This document shows, piece after piece, positions 1-8,006 of a stretch of DNA of 64,000 nt. The notes beneath the pieces are model-generated. The model was given only the letters and a program-made list of their open reading frames with translations, was not told where the DNA came from and ran no database searches. How positions within the stretch are numbered: position 1 is the stretch's first letter; each line of letters begins with the position of its first letter. Origin of the DNA: a gamma proteobacterium HIMB55 (lineage in GTDB: Bacteria > Pseudomonadota > Gammaproteobacteria > Pseudomonadales > Halieaceae); the NCBI GenBank assembly GCA_000227505.4, contig AGIF02000001.1:1198035-1262034 (forward strand). The letters are read 5' to 3'. A program made the position numbers and the translations under genes.

Positions 1-1158
1 TAAACGGGATACCGAAGCGTCATCGTTAACCGCTACGATTAACACATCACCTAACTTTGCCGCAGATTCGAGATAGCTCACGTGGCCCGGATGAAGAAGG
101 TCGAAACATCCATTTGTCATCACAAGACGTTGATCATTGGCCTTAAGCTGGGAGACAGCGGAGATCAAATCCGCCTCCTCGACAACGCCAAACTCAGGTG
201 GCAGGTTAACCGCTAACTCGGCGTTAGCAGCCAGTGCAAGTTCGTCACGAGAAATCGAGGCGGTACCCACCTTCCCCACAACTAAGCCCGCAGCGATATT
301 CGCTAGGCGGGTGGCATGCTCAAGCGAGGTTTGACTCGCAATGCCCGCGGCAACCGCGGAAATGACCGTGTCGCCCGCCCCAGTCACGTCAAATACCTCT
401 TTGGCGAGTGCGGGTAGATGCAGAGGATCACCCTCTCTCGGCTGGAGCGTCATGCCACGCTCACTTCGAGTAACCAGGACCGCATCAAAGTCATAATCCG
501 TGCACATTGCTTTGGCGGCGTTACTGATTTTTTCGTCCGACTGATTACAGGCACCGGCAACAGCTTCAAACTCGGACATATTAGGCGTAATCATGGTCGC
601 ACCACGATACCGAGAGAAATTGGTCCCTTTCGGATCAACGAGACAGGGAATGTTTCGTTCGCGACAAACTTCGATCAAGGCCTCGATACGAGAAAGCGTG
701 CCCTTGGCGTAATCACTTAGCAGCACAACGTCGTGTTCGGCAACAAGATTGCTCACGTACTGGAGGAACATCTCATCGGCATAGTCATCAAGGGGTTGCT
801 CGAAGTCCATGCGAATGAGTTGCTGGTTCCGGCTCAATACTCGGAGCTTAACGATCGTTTCAGTCTCGCAAGGCATTACCGACCACCTGACACCGCGTTT
901 TTCTACCGCCGTTCGTAAGACCTTTGCATGCTCGTCGTCACCCGCTAGACCCGACAAGGTCGTTTCTACGCCCAGAGCCGCAAGATTCACCGCAACGTTA
1001 CCTGCCCCGCCAGGACGATCGTCAACTTCGCCCACATTGACCACAGGGACTGGCGCCTCTGGACTCATCCGCGAAGCACTACCATGCCAAAACCGATCCA
1101 GCATAACGTCACCGACCACAAGCACCTTAGCGTTCTGGAAATCTGGGATATTGGCCAT
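1..1158 (-). CDS. hldE: Bifunctional heptose-7-phosphate kinase / heptose-1-phosphate adenylyltransferase (3' end cut by window edge)
   Basis: This reading frame is open from an ATG at 1158 to the left edge, giving 386 codons. HldE phosphorylates D-glycero-D-manno-heptose 7-phosphate and later adenylylates the 1-phosphate, in the cytoplasm, to make ADP-heptose for LPS inner core. The N-terminal PfkB-type kinase domain shows the early GDVMLDRFWHG stretch, the RPGGAGNVAVNLAALG motif and the late DVTGAGDT anion-hole and catalytic-Asp motif. The second domain begins near residue 340 with TNGCFDLLHPGH, the HxGH nucleotidyltransferase signature. About 90 C-terminal residues should lie outside the window. 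It is the first of a run of LPS genes on the same strand. Confidence 0.95.
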   Translation of the reverse strand, partial: MANIPDFQNAKVLVVGDVMLDRFWHGSASRMSPEAPVPVVNVGEVDDRPGGAGNVAVNLAALGVETTLSGLAGDDEHAKVLRTAVEKRGVRWSVMPCETETIVKLRVLSRNQQLIRMDFEQPLDDYADEMFLQYVSNLVAEHDVVLLSDYAKGTLSRIEALIEVCRERNIPCLVDPKGTNFSRYRGATMITPNMSEFEAVAGACNQSDEKISNAAKAMCTDYDFDAVLVTRSERGMTLQPREGDPLHLPALAKEVFDVTGAGDTVISAVAAGIASQTSLEHATRLANIAAGLVVGKVGTASISRDELALAANAELAVNLPPEFGVVEEADLISAVSQLKANDQRLVMTNGCFDLLHPGHVSYLESAAKLGDVLIVAVNDDASVSRL

Positions 1159-1228
1159 GAAAAGATTCTCTACTCCTGTCAGGGCCGTCGAGAGGAAGGT
1201 CGCTGACTTATATGTTCTTGCGGTTAGT

Positions 1229-2278
1229 TTATTCGATATTAATTACGTTAGAGCCATCGTCCAAAACCTCTTCTAGAGCCGCTAATGCCTCAGAGGGTTG
1301 TATTCCTGCCATGCAGTTGAATGCGCCGGCACAGGTTGGGCGACGCTTACACGGGGCACAATCGAGGCCATGGTAAATCACTCTGACATTGTCACGACCT
1401 GTCTCCGTGTAGGGGCAGGTAGAACCAAATAAGGCTACCGTAGGTACGCCCGCTGCGATTCCCATATGTGTCAGGCCAGTATCTACACCAATAACCGCTT
1501 TTGCCTTGCTTACAAGACTGGCGCTAACACCCAGCGGGTGCGTTCCTACCCAGTTTTCGACTGTTAATCCCTCGAGCATTTTTGCTGCTTCTGCACGGTC
1601 AGCAGGACCACCCAGACAACCCACTGTATGACCCTTTTCGCAGAGCGACCGAATGAGTGAGCGCCAGTGCTCGGGAGTCCAATGCTTTTGGGGACGCGTG
1701 GTGAACGGCGCAATTGTGATGTAGCTACCCGGCTCGGCAACATTGGCAGCCCGTACGTGATCGTCATTCGTCAAGCCAAGCTTCATCTCGAACTGCTCAG
1801 TATCCCATCCGAGTTCCTGCGCTAACCCCAAATACTCTGAACTGATCCGAGACGTTATCTGTTTGGGATATCGCTTTGATAAAAACAACCCATTGGGTTC
1901 CTTCGATTTAAACCCAACACGGTCGCGACAGCCTGTTAACCAAGCGAGGAAGGCACTTTTTAGCAAGCCTTGAGCATCTACCACCAAATCGTAGTTGCGG
2001 GCTTGTAGCTCGCGTCGAAAACTTCTGACAGCCCTGAGGAGCGCAATTAAACGTTTCTCCTGCCACAAGGCTCGCCACTCCTGCCTAGGCCACAAAATGA
2101 CACGGCCAACCGACGGCATGCCGGCAATCAGCGGTCGAACCACGCCCTCAGCAAGCCAATCGATTTCCGCATCGGGATATCGACGCTTGCACGCCTCAAC
2201 AAGCGGAGAGGCGAAAACCACATCACCAATCGCACTCAAACGGATGATCAAAACTCGCTTTGGAAGAGTCGCTGACAT
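1229..2278 (-). CDS. LPS heptosyltransferase, GT9 family (WaaC/WaaF type)
   Basis: This 349-residue GT-B glycosyltransferase of family GT9 adds L-glycero-D-manno-heptose from ADP-heptose to the lipid A-Kdo core at the inner membrane. The N-terminus has the family signature RVLIIRLSAIGDVV followed by ASPLVEAC. The C-terminal nucleotide-sugar domain shows GVDTGLTHMGIAAGVPTVAL and a Cys-rich DCAPCKRRPTC segment typical of heptosyltransferases. Length matches the family. It lies 70 bp upstream of hldE and 7 bp downstream of the O-antigen-ligase-like gene, so the three are probably co-transcribed. Whether it is WaaC (first heptose) or WaaF (second) cannot be settled from sequence alone. Confidence 0.9.
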   Translation of the reverse strand: MSATLPKRVLIIRLSAIGDVVFASPLVEACKRRYPDAEIDWLAEGVVRPLIAGMPSVGRVILWPRQEWRALWQEKRLIALLRAVRSFRRELQARNYDLVVDAQGLLKSAFLAWLTGCRDRVGFKSKEPNGLFLSKRYPKQITSRISSEYLGLAQELGWDTEQFEMKLGLTNDDHVRAANVAEPGSYITIAPFTTRPQKHWTPEHWRSLIRSLCEKGHTVGCLGGPADRAEAAKMLEGLTVENWVGTHPLGVSASLVSKAKAVIGVDTGLTHMGIAAGVPTVALFGSTCPYTETGRDNVRVIYHGLDCAPCKRRPTCAGAFNCMAGIQPSEALAALEEVLDDGSNVINIE

Positions 2279-2285
2279 CGGTCAA

Positions 2286-3503
2286 TCAGTCGTTATCAAT
2301 GACCGGTAAAGGTGTCGGATAAGGGCAATCCCGATCGAGCGCTATGAGCAATGTAAAAGTCAGGAAGATTAAATTTCCACCAATGTAGCTATAAATCCCT
2401 ACCGCCGTACCAATCGGAAACACAGCGAGGATCGCTACCAAGGCGGCGACGGCAACAGGCATACGCTCGTCCGTTAAATAGCCCCAAAGCAAATACAGCA
2501 AAACTGCGTAGCCCAACAATCCTATGACACCGGTTTCCGCCATAATTTCCAGCAAGGTTAGGTGGGGATGCCAGGTTTCGGACACGCCCGTGCCCTGAAA
2601 AGCTTCCTGAGCCACGGCGAATGTACCAAAGCCTCGAATACCAACCCCTGTGAACCAATGTTCTTTGAACGCGACCCACGCACTCTCCCAAAGCTGAGGT
2701 TGATACAAAATCGATTGATAGCGAGCAGGCGCCTCAGCGATGGTGCTAACCTGCCCTGTAACAATCGATAAGTAGTACCCCACTAGCAAACCGATAATTC
2801 CGGAGATAACGAAGCCTGTAATCTGTCGCTTTGCGCCCACTTCGGGATGCCTCAATGCCAGCGTTGCCCATGCAGCAAGCCCAATGAGCGCAAGCACCGC
2901 TGATGATTGGTGGCTGCTCATCACAATTGCGGCGTATACAGGCAGCGATAAAATACCGATTCCGATACCTCCAGCACGCCGCAGAGCTTCCAGAAAGAAC
3001 GGTGAAAGGATTGCAATTGTGGCGCCATAGCCGAGCTGCAAGGACCCGGTGACTACCGCCCCAGACTCGCCCAGCTCAATAAGCGGATCCCCTAGCAGGC
3101 TGACGCCCGTCAATAACTGGATGAAACCATCGATCGCCCAAGCCACCAGCAAGATGCCCAAGAGCGACATAATCTGCTTAGCGTTCCCCTCCTCAAGCTT
3201 TGCACTCAGAACGACCCAAGCAGCAAGGCCATAGGCCGCAAAACGAAAAGCCGCAGACAAACCACGGTCAGGGTTAACGGACATAATGAGGCTAATGAAG
3301 CCGGGAATTGCGATACAGGCGAACAAAATTGCCGCGCGCTTCATACCGTCAGTAGATAGGACTGCTTTTCGATCGGTGAGCAAGCCGCCAATTGCGATAA
3401 CGACCATTAGCCAGATCAGCTGACGCGTGGCAACGCTCACCGCTAGGGAGAAAAAGAGAAATCCCCACATCAGTGGAGCTGGAATCAGGGTTTGCTGCGA
3501 CAT
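2286..3503 (-). CDS. O-antigen ligase-like / Wzy_C polymerase-family membrane protein
   Basis: This 405-residue hydrophobic protein has about ten to twelve predicted membrane segments and belongs by pattern to the WaaL/Wzy/RfaL superfamily, which joins polysaccharide to lipid A-core on the periplasmic face. The long periplasmic loop ends in a GVGIRGFGTF stretch followed by TWHPHLTLLEIMAETGVIG, matching the conserved H-x(n)-E-x-G region around the ligase catalytic His. It sits directly upstream of the heptosyltransferase, which fits LPS assembly. A Wzy polymerase or an exopolysaccharide ligase is the alternative, since these families share the fold. Confidence 0.85.
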   Translation of the reverse strand: MSQQTLIPAPLMWGFLFFSLAVSVATRQLIWLMVVIAIGGLLTDRKAVLSTDGMKRAAILFACIAIPGFISLIMSVNPDRGLSAAFRFAAYGLAAWVVLSAKLEEGNAKQIMSLLGILLVAWAIDGFIQLLTGVSLLGDPLIELGESGAVVTGSLQLGYGATIAILSPFFLEALRRAGGIGIGILSLPVYAAIVMSSHQSSAVLALIGLAAWATLALRHPEVGAKRQITGFVISGIIGLLVGYYLSIVTGQVSTIAEAPARYQSILYQPQLWESAWVAFKEHWFTGVGIRGFGTFAVAQEAFQGTGVSETWHPHLTLLEIMAETGVIGLLGYAVLLYLLWGYLTDERMPVAVAALVAILAVFPIGTAVGIYSYIGGNLIFLTFTLLIALDRDCPYPTPLPVIDND

Positions 3504-3651
3504 TATTGTGAGTTTTAGGCGCCTGGGCTTCCCGAAAATACGGGACTGAGGTTAACGAAATGCATGGCGCAACTCCAGCCAACACCCGTTAATAAGCCAA
3601 AAATCAACAATTTAACTTGCACCGCTGTTCGGCAACGTGTTTCATCGCGAC

Positions 3652-4302
3652 ATGCTGTTATCACACCAGAAAAAATTCCTGTTTATCCACATTGCGAAGA
3701 CAGGTGGTACAAGCGTTCGGTCGGCCCTTCAAAAGTATCGTTGGCGCGACCCCTACTACGCGCCCATCTGGCTTGCGAGCAAGCTTAGCGGAATGGCAAA
3801 CCACGAACTTGCGATAAAACTCCCGAGGCACTCTAAGGCGATTGCCGCCAAAGAAATGCTGCCACATGAGTTTTACGACTCGTTGTTTAAGTTTGCTTTC
3901 GTTCGCAATCCCTGGGATTTGCAAGTGAGTTCTTATCACCACATCCGGCGTGAGCGGCCTCAACTCATGAAGCCCAATGAAAGCTTCGCCGAGTTCCTGC
4001 ATCGTAAATTTGACCCGGATCGTGAGTGGCAATACCACATCGACACATCGATCACACCACAATCGAATTATCTGGTGGACCTCAACGGTGAACTCATCGT
4101 GGATTTCATTGGGCACTACGAAACGCTGCAGCAGGACTTTGATCACTGTTGCAAGACAATAGGGATTCCTAAAGTCGAGCTACCTCATAAAAGAAAAGCA
4201 GGTGATCGACTGGCTTATCGTGAGTACTACACGCCGGAAACTCAGGCGCTGGTGGAGAAAGCTTTTGCTCGAGATATCGAGCTTCTCGGCTACACGTTTT
4301 AA
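3652..4302 (+). CDS. PAPS-dependent sulfotransferase family protein
   Basis: This protein of about 216 residues resembles the Sulfotransfer_2 / heparan-sulfotransferase-like family, which moves sulfate from PAPS to a carbohydrate hydroxyl. The PAPS 5'-phosphosulfate loop is FLFIHIAKTGGTSVRSAL near residue 10, and the 3'-phosphate motif is FVRNPWDLQVSSYHH near residue 85. The ATG at 3652 is preferred because the PAPS loop then begins close to the N-terminus; a GTG at 3637 is possible. Neither has a clear ribosome site. It is the only forward-strand gene among the LPS-core genes, so the acceptor is plausibly an LPS or exopolysaccharide sugar, but that is inference. Confidence 0.82.
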   Translation: MLLSHQKKFLFIHIAKTGGTSVRSALQKYRWRDPYYAPIWLASKLSGMANHELAIKLPRHSKAIAAKEMLPHEFYDSLFKFAFVRNPWDLQVSSYHHIRRERPQLMKPNESFAEFLHRKFDPDREWQYHIDTSITPQSNYLVDLNGELIVDFIGHYETLQQDFDHCCKTIGIPKVELPHKRKAGDRLAYREYYTPETQALVEKAFARDIELLGYTF

Positions 4303-4491
4303 TTTTGCTCAAGTCATTGATCAGACATTAAATCGGCAAAGCCACTCTCGCTGGCTGACACAGTGTTACTTCTGGGACCCTCTTCTGTGGGGGCCAATTA
4401 CGCCAAAAAGAATCAAGGAGCGGGAGAATCTCTATGTCAATCGGAGCCCGATTGCCTGCATTTGGCTTGCGGGCTGATTTGGATTTACCGA

Positions 4492-5034
4492 CTAAGCTGA
4501 CGTTTTAGCAGCCTCTAGCGCTGCGTCTAGAAGACTGCTGACCTTAGTGCTCGCATTGTGAGGTCTTCCTTCCGTCACATGATAACGGTCAGGAACACCC
4601 GCCCTCTCCGCAGCGACCATATCCGAAACCTTGTCCCCGACCATAATCGAGCGAGCCAGATCAATATCGTGTTCGTTAGCGGCTTTTAACAACATGCCAG
4701 GCTCAGGCTTTCGCAAGTCCGACGCGACTCGGTAAGACTCTAAGTCTGCGTCTTCGAGATAAGGGCAGTAATACACCGCCGATAGTGTCACACCTTTTGC
4801 GGAAAGATCGGCTGTCATTGTCGCCGTCAGCGAGAGAAAGTCGTCCTCGGTGTAATACCCGCGAGCGATACCCGACTGGTTAGTAACCACGAAAAGCTTA
4901 AAACCAGCGTTCTGTAGCTGTTTCAAGCCTTCGACAGCATCCGGAAGATATTCAAAATCCTTCCATCGACCGACGTAGCCCGAATCAACATTTATGACTC
5001 CGTCACGATCTAAAAACGCAGCGGGCACCGACAT
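4492..5034 (-). CDS. gmhB: D,D-heptose 1,7-bisphosphate 7-phosphatase
   Basis: GmhB removes the 7-phosphate of heptose 1,7-bisphosphate between the two HldE reactions of ADP-heptose synthesis. This HAD-family protein of about 180 residues has FLDRDGVINVDSGYV at its N-terminus (DxD nucleophile and acid-base), VTNQSGIARGYY (motif II Thr, substrate loop), a Cys pair segment near YYCPY, RKPEPGML (motif III Lys) and MVGDKVSDMVAAE (motif IV Asp). The ATG at 5034 gives the usual MSVPA-type start; a TTG at 5046 would overlap the gmhA stop. It is translationally close-coupled to gmhA. Confidence 0.93.
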   Translation of the reverse strand: MSVPAAFLDRDGVINVDSGYVGRWKDFEYLPDAVEGLKQLQNAGFKLFVVTNQSGIARGYYTEDDFLSLTATMTADLSAKGVTLSAVYYCPYLEDADLESYRVASDLRKPEPGMLLKAANEHDIDLARSIMVGDKVSDMVAAERAGVPDRYHVTEGRPHNASTKVSSLLDAALEAAKTSA

Positions 5035-5042
5035 AAGAGGGC

Positions 5043-5612
5043 TCAATCGATCTCTAGGTGATGTTCAATAAGCGCACAGAGCAAATGTCCGATCACAATG
5101 TGCATCTCTTGAATTCGGGCGGTGACGTCCGAAGGAACAACAAGCGACAAATCAACGGCCTTATGAAGATCTCCGCCCGACTTACCGGACAAGCCAATGA
5201 CACGACTACCGTGCTCTCGCGCCACCTCAACCGCTTTTAAGATATTTAACGAGTTCCCGGAGGTTGAAATAGCAATCAAGACGTCACCCTCCTCCGCAAG
5301 CCCTTCGACCTGCCGACTGAATACCTGCTCGTACCCGTAGTCATTACCAATGGCGGTTAATGCTGAGGTGTCGGTGGTGAGGGCAATAGCGGGAAGCGAG
5401 CGTCGCTCCCCGACAAAACGGCCAATCAGCTCCGCCGCTATGTGTTGAGCGTCGGCGGCCGAGCCACCATTTCCACACAGATAGATTCGCTTGCCGGCTT
5501 GCAACGCACTAGCGCAAATTTGGCCAGCCTCAGCAATTTTTGGCTCAAGCGCCTCCATCGCTCTCGCGACTGAAATATGTTCTTCAAGTGTTTTGCGGAC
5601 TAAACCCTGCAC
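5043..5612 (-). CDS. gmhA: Sedoheptulose 7-phosphate isomerase (phosphoheptose isomerase)
   Basis: GmhA converts sedoheptulose 7-phosphate to D-glycero-D-manno-heptose 7-phosphate, the first step toward ADP-heptose. The SIS domain shows [20 protein letters not shown], the active-site Ser and His region, [17 protein letters not shown], and [11 protein letters not shown]. The frame is open further upstream to 5726, but the extra 38 residues are unlike the family. I chose the GTG at 5612, which has an AAGGGG ribosome site five bases upstream and gives 189 residues, close to the 192 of E. coli GmhA. The adjacent GTG at 5615 is the other candidate. Confidence 0.93.
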   Translation of the reverse strand: MQGLVRKTLEEHISVARAMEALEPKIAEAGQICASALQAGKRIYLCGNGGSAADAQHIAAELIGRFVGERRSLPAIALTTDTSALTAIGNDYGYEQVFSRQVEGLAEEGDVLIAISTSGNSLNILKAVEVAREHGSRVIGLSGKSGGDLHKAVDLSLVVPSDVTARIQEMHIVIGHLLCALIEHHLEID

Positions 5613-5827
5613 CACGTCCCCTTCATGTTTCCAATCTCTATAAGTCTGTGCTTCTTGCCCACCACTTCGAAGCTTTAGGCACCTATACCCATAGCCCAGA
5701 GATATTGCTGTTCTCTTATCGATCATTCAGGATCTGGCGTAGCGCTTTATTAAAAAACAGTCACTAGCCACGAACCTAAGCAACGAGATTAAGATTACCA
5801 CGGCCTTATCATCAGGAACGACCCTTC

Positions 5828-6262
5828 ATGAGTAACGATTACTATGTTGACCCCTCCCGGGAAAATTTTGACGCTTTCAAAGCATTAGACCGAAACACCC
5901 CGATTCTTATGCTTAACAAGCTTAAATTTTATGAGTACGCCAAATACGAGGCAGGTCACCCACTTGAGAACACACCCATGACGGGCGCCGAGGCATACGC
6001 CAACTACGGAAAAGACAGCGGCCCTATTTTCTCTCGTGTTGGTGGCTCGATCATTTGGCGCGGAAATTTCGAGGCTACGGTCATTGGGCCGACGGATGAG
6101 CTCTGGGACCAGGTTTTCATTGCGCGCTACCCAAGCGCAGGGGCTTTTTTGGAAATGGTGACTGACCCGGACTACCAACAAGCGGTAAAGCACAGACAGG
6201 CGGCCATACTCACATCGAGACTACAGCGGTTTGGAGAGCTCGAGCTTGGCGATACCTTTTGA
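5828..6262 (+). CDS. DUF1330 family protein
   Basis: This 144-residue protein matches the DUF1330 pattern, a small ferredoxin-like alpha-beta barrel family of unknown biochemical role. Visible family features are MLNKLKFYEYAKY near residue 30, the Tyr-rich EAYANYGKDSGPIFSRVGG stretch, WDQVFIARYPSAGAFLEM and the terminal DPDYQQAVKHRQAAIL block. An AGGAACG ribosome site lies before the ATG. It stands alone, divergent from gmhA. No function is claimed. Confidence 0.85.
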   Translation: MSNDYYVDPSRENFDAFKALDRNTPILMLNKLKFYEYAKYEAGHPLENTPMTGAEAYANYGKDSGPIFSRVGGSIIWRGNFEATVIGPTDELWDQVFIARYPSAGAFLEMVTDPDYQQAVKHRQAAILTSRLQRFGELELGDTF

Positions 6263-6398
6263 ACGAGATCAATGTCTTAAGTTTAAAGTCATCTCTGAAC
6301 ATTACGAATAAGGTTCGGACAAGTTGGGCCTTAACCTATGAATGACAAGTAAAAGGATGCTTGTAAGACCTAGGTCTAGACACCCGACTCGCGTTTGA

Positions 6399-6497
6399 CT
6401 AGTTATCGCGCTTCTCAAATCGCTCAGCGCGTTTCTCACCAATACGCTTGTAGGCGATTGGGATACAGAGGATAGCGATGACTAAGAGCGTCCACAT
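6399..6497 (-). CDS. 32-residue single-span membrane micro-protein
   Basis: This short frame begins with MWTLLVIAILCIPIAYKRIG and ends in a highly charged tail rich in Lys, Arg and Glu. One hydrophobic helix of about 15 residues followed by a positive tail suggests an inner-membrane micro-protein. It begins six bases after the stop of the YbjQ-type gene on the same strand, so it could be the last gene of the RidA-YbjQ unit. The start has no strong separate ribosome site. No family is recognised. Confidence 0.45.
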   Translation of the reverse strand: MWTLLVIAILCIPIAYKRIGEKRAERFEKRDN

Positions 6498-6502
6498 ATG
6501 CT

Positions 6503-6838
6503 TCAGTCTTCGCTCGGGCCAACGGCCGTACCCCAGGCAACCATCTCTGAAACGCCCTGAGTGATCATTGACGAGGCAAAGCGCACACCTACCACCATAT
6601 TGGCGTCTAAGCGTGCTGCATCCTCCTGCATGCGATAGATCGCCTCCTCGCGGGCATCAGCCATCAACTGGGTGTATGACTTCACCTCACCCCCGACCAC
6701 GTTTTTCAGAACGGCTGTAATGTCGCGTCCAATATTTCTTGATCGCGCTGTGCTTCCTCTCACCAAGCCCAGTGGTTTCATGCCCACAGGTACGGTTTCA
6801 ATACTGAGGAGCTGAATGCTTTTAGGATCGTTCATCAT
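6503..6838 (-). CDS. YbjQ/UPF0145 (DUF74) family protein
   Basis: This protein of 111 residues fits the YbjQ family, predicted to form ring-like pentamers and sometimes called heavy-metal-binding, with no proven function. Characteristic segments are PLGLVRGSTARSRNIGRDI, VGGEVKSYTQLM, and AREEAIYRMQEDAARLDAN followed by VVGVRF. The frame is open upstream to 7006, but that part overlaps the rid gene; the double ATG at 6838/6835 gives the family's normal start. The coding region begins four bases after the rid stop, indicating co-transcription. Confidence 0.85.
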   Translation of the reverse strand: MMNDPKSIQLLSIETVPVGMKPLGLVRGSTARSRNIGRDITAVLKNVVGGEVKSYTQLMADAREEAIYRMQEDAARLDANMVVGVRFASSMITQGVSEMVAWGTAVGPSED

Positions 6839-6842
6839 TCTT

Positions 6843-7367
6843 TTACCGTGTTTCAGGACGTTGTGGGAAAGCTGCAATGCACTCGACTTCGAGTGCGGCG
6901 CCAAGCGCGAGACCATTTGCACCGAGTGCTGATCTCGCGGGATAAGGTTTCGAAAAATACGTGGTGTAGACCTGATTAAACTCGCCCCACTGCGATACGT
7001 CCGCAAGGAAAACTGTGCACTTAACGACGTCGTTCATCGTTAAACCACGACGATCAATAATCTGCTTGATGTTATCCATAACTTGACGGGACTCGGGCTC
7101 GATACCACCGTCAACCAGCGCACCTGACTCATCAGTGCCAACCTGACCCGAGATAAACAATAACTCGTTGACACGCACGGACTCCGAGAACGGTAAATTT
7201 TGATTCGCCCCTGGGCCATCGTTAAAAAAAGTGGCCTGAGCGCTCACGAGTGATGTAGTTCCAAGCGATACGAGGCCCACTACTACTGACGAGAGCAGTC
7301 TAGAGGGATTTTTCAGATCTAGGCTACAACGAAGGTAGTTCAATCCTGATATTATCGCCGCCCGCAT
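6843..7367 (-). CDS. RidA/YjgF family deaminase with apparent export signal
   Basis: Rid proteins hydrolyse reactive enamine/imine intermediates such as 2-aminoacrylate. The core runs from FFNDGPGANQNLPFSE through LLFISGQVGTD, the PARSALG motif with the catalytic Arg, and EVECIAAFP with the supporting Glu, so the active site looks intact. Unusually, the core is preceded by about 43 residues containing LLSSVVVGLVSLGTTSLVSA followed by QA, which looks like a signal peptide with an AxA-type cleavage site. The ATG at 7367 is the best start that leaves the divergent lysE-type gene at 7378 free, but no ribosome site is obvious and the start is uncertain. Confidence 0.82.
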   Translation of the reverse strand: MRAAIISGLNYLRCSLDLKNPSRLLSSVVVGLVSLGTTSLVSAQATFFNDGPGANQNLPFSESVRVNELLFISGQVGTDESGALVDGGIEPESRQVMDNIKQIIDRRGLTMNDVVKCTVFLADVSQWGEFNQVYTTYFSKPYPARSALGANGLALGAALEVECIAAFPQRPETR

Positions 7368-7377
7368 AGAGGTAGTC

Positions 7378-7998
7378 ATGACGCCAGATCTCATTCTGCT
7401 TTTCATCCCAACGATCGCCGCGGTGTCTTTCACACCGGGTCTTTGTATGACCTTAGCATTTACGCTAGGCCTTTCAATAGGCTATCGCAGAACGCTGTGG
7501 ATGATGTGGGGAGAAATGGCAGGTGTTGCCACGGTATTTGGTGCCACGTTCTGGAGTCTGGGTTGGCTCTTGTCGCGGGACCCACTGTACTTTCAAGTGT
7601 TCTCGCTAATTGGCGGCGGTTACTTGATTTATCTCGCGCTCCTCATGTTTCGGGAAACACCCGAAACTATCGTCGCGAAAAACCTTGATCAGACCAGCGC
7701 CGCATCACTAATGGGGTTGGGTTACGTTACGGCTGTGAGCAACCCAAAAGGCTGGGCTTTCCTCATGGCGCTCTTACCTGGGTTTGTCGCCGCGGATGCG
7801 CCGTTAGGACCCCAGTTCGCCATTATGCTCGTGATCATGCTATCCACCGAATTTATATCAATGACCGCTTATGCAACGGGGGGTCAGTGGCTCGCACAAC
7901 GGCTCAGCAGCAACACAGGTTTATTCAGTGTCAACAAAATCGCCGCCAGCATGTTGCTACTTGCGGCTCTGTGGGTGTTATCGGGCGTCTTCGATTAA
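7378..7998 (+). CDS. LysE/RhtB family amino-acid exporter
   Basis: This 206-residue inner-membrane protein has about six hydrophobic segments and the LysE/RhtB layout: an N-terminal FTPGLCMTLAFTLGLSIGYR segment, a central loop with LDQTSAASLMGLGYVTAVSNPKGWAF, and C-terminal helices. Members export amino acids or related small molecules. An AGAGGT ribosome site sits just before the ATG. It is divergent from the rid gene with only about ten bases between starts, so the two may share regulation. The substrate is unknown. Confidence 0.88.
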   Translation: MTPDLILLFIPTIAAVSFTPGLCMTLAFTLGLSIGYRRTLWMMWGEMAGVATVFGATFWSLGWLLSRDPLYFQVFSLIGGGYLIYLALLMFRETPETIVAKNLDQTSAASLMGLGYVTAVSNPKGWAFLMALLPGFVAADAPLGPQFAIMLVIMLSTEFISMTAYATGGQWLAQRLSSNTGLFSVNKIAASMLLLAALWVLSGVFD

Positions 7999-8006
7999 CG
8001 CGAGGG

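Noticed and set aside
2389-2691. 100-codon reverse frame inside the O-antigen ligase gene
   Set aside because: Shadow frame overlapping a well-supported gene, no separate signals.
5613-5726. Longer gmhA N-terminus
   Set aside because: The 38 extra residues lack family similarity and a GTG with a good ribosome site gives the usual length.
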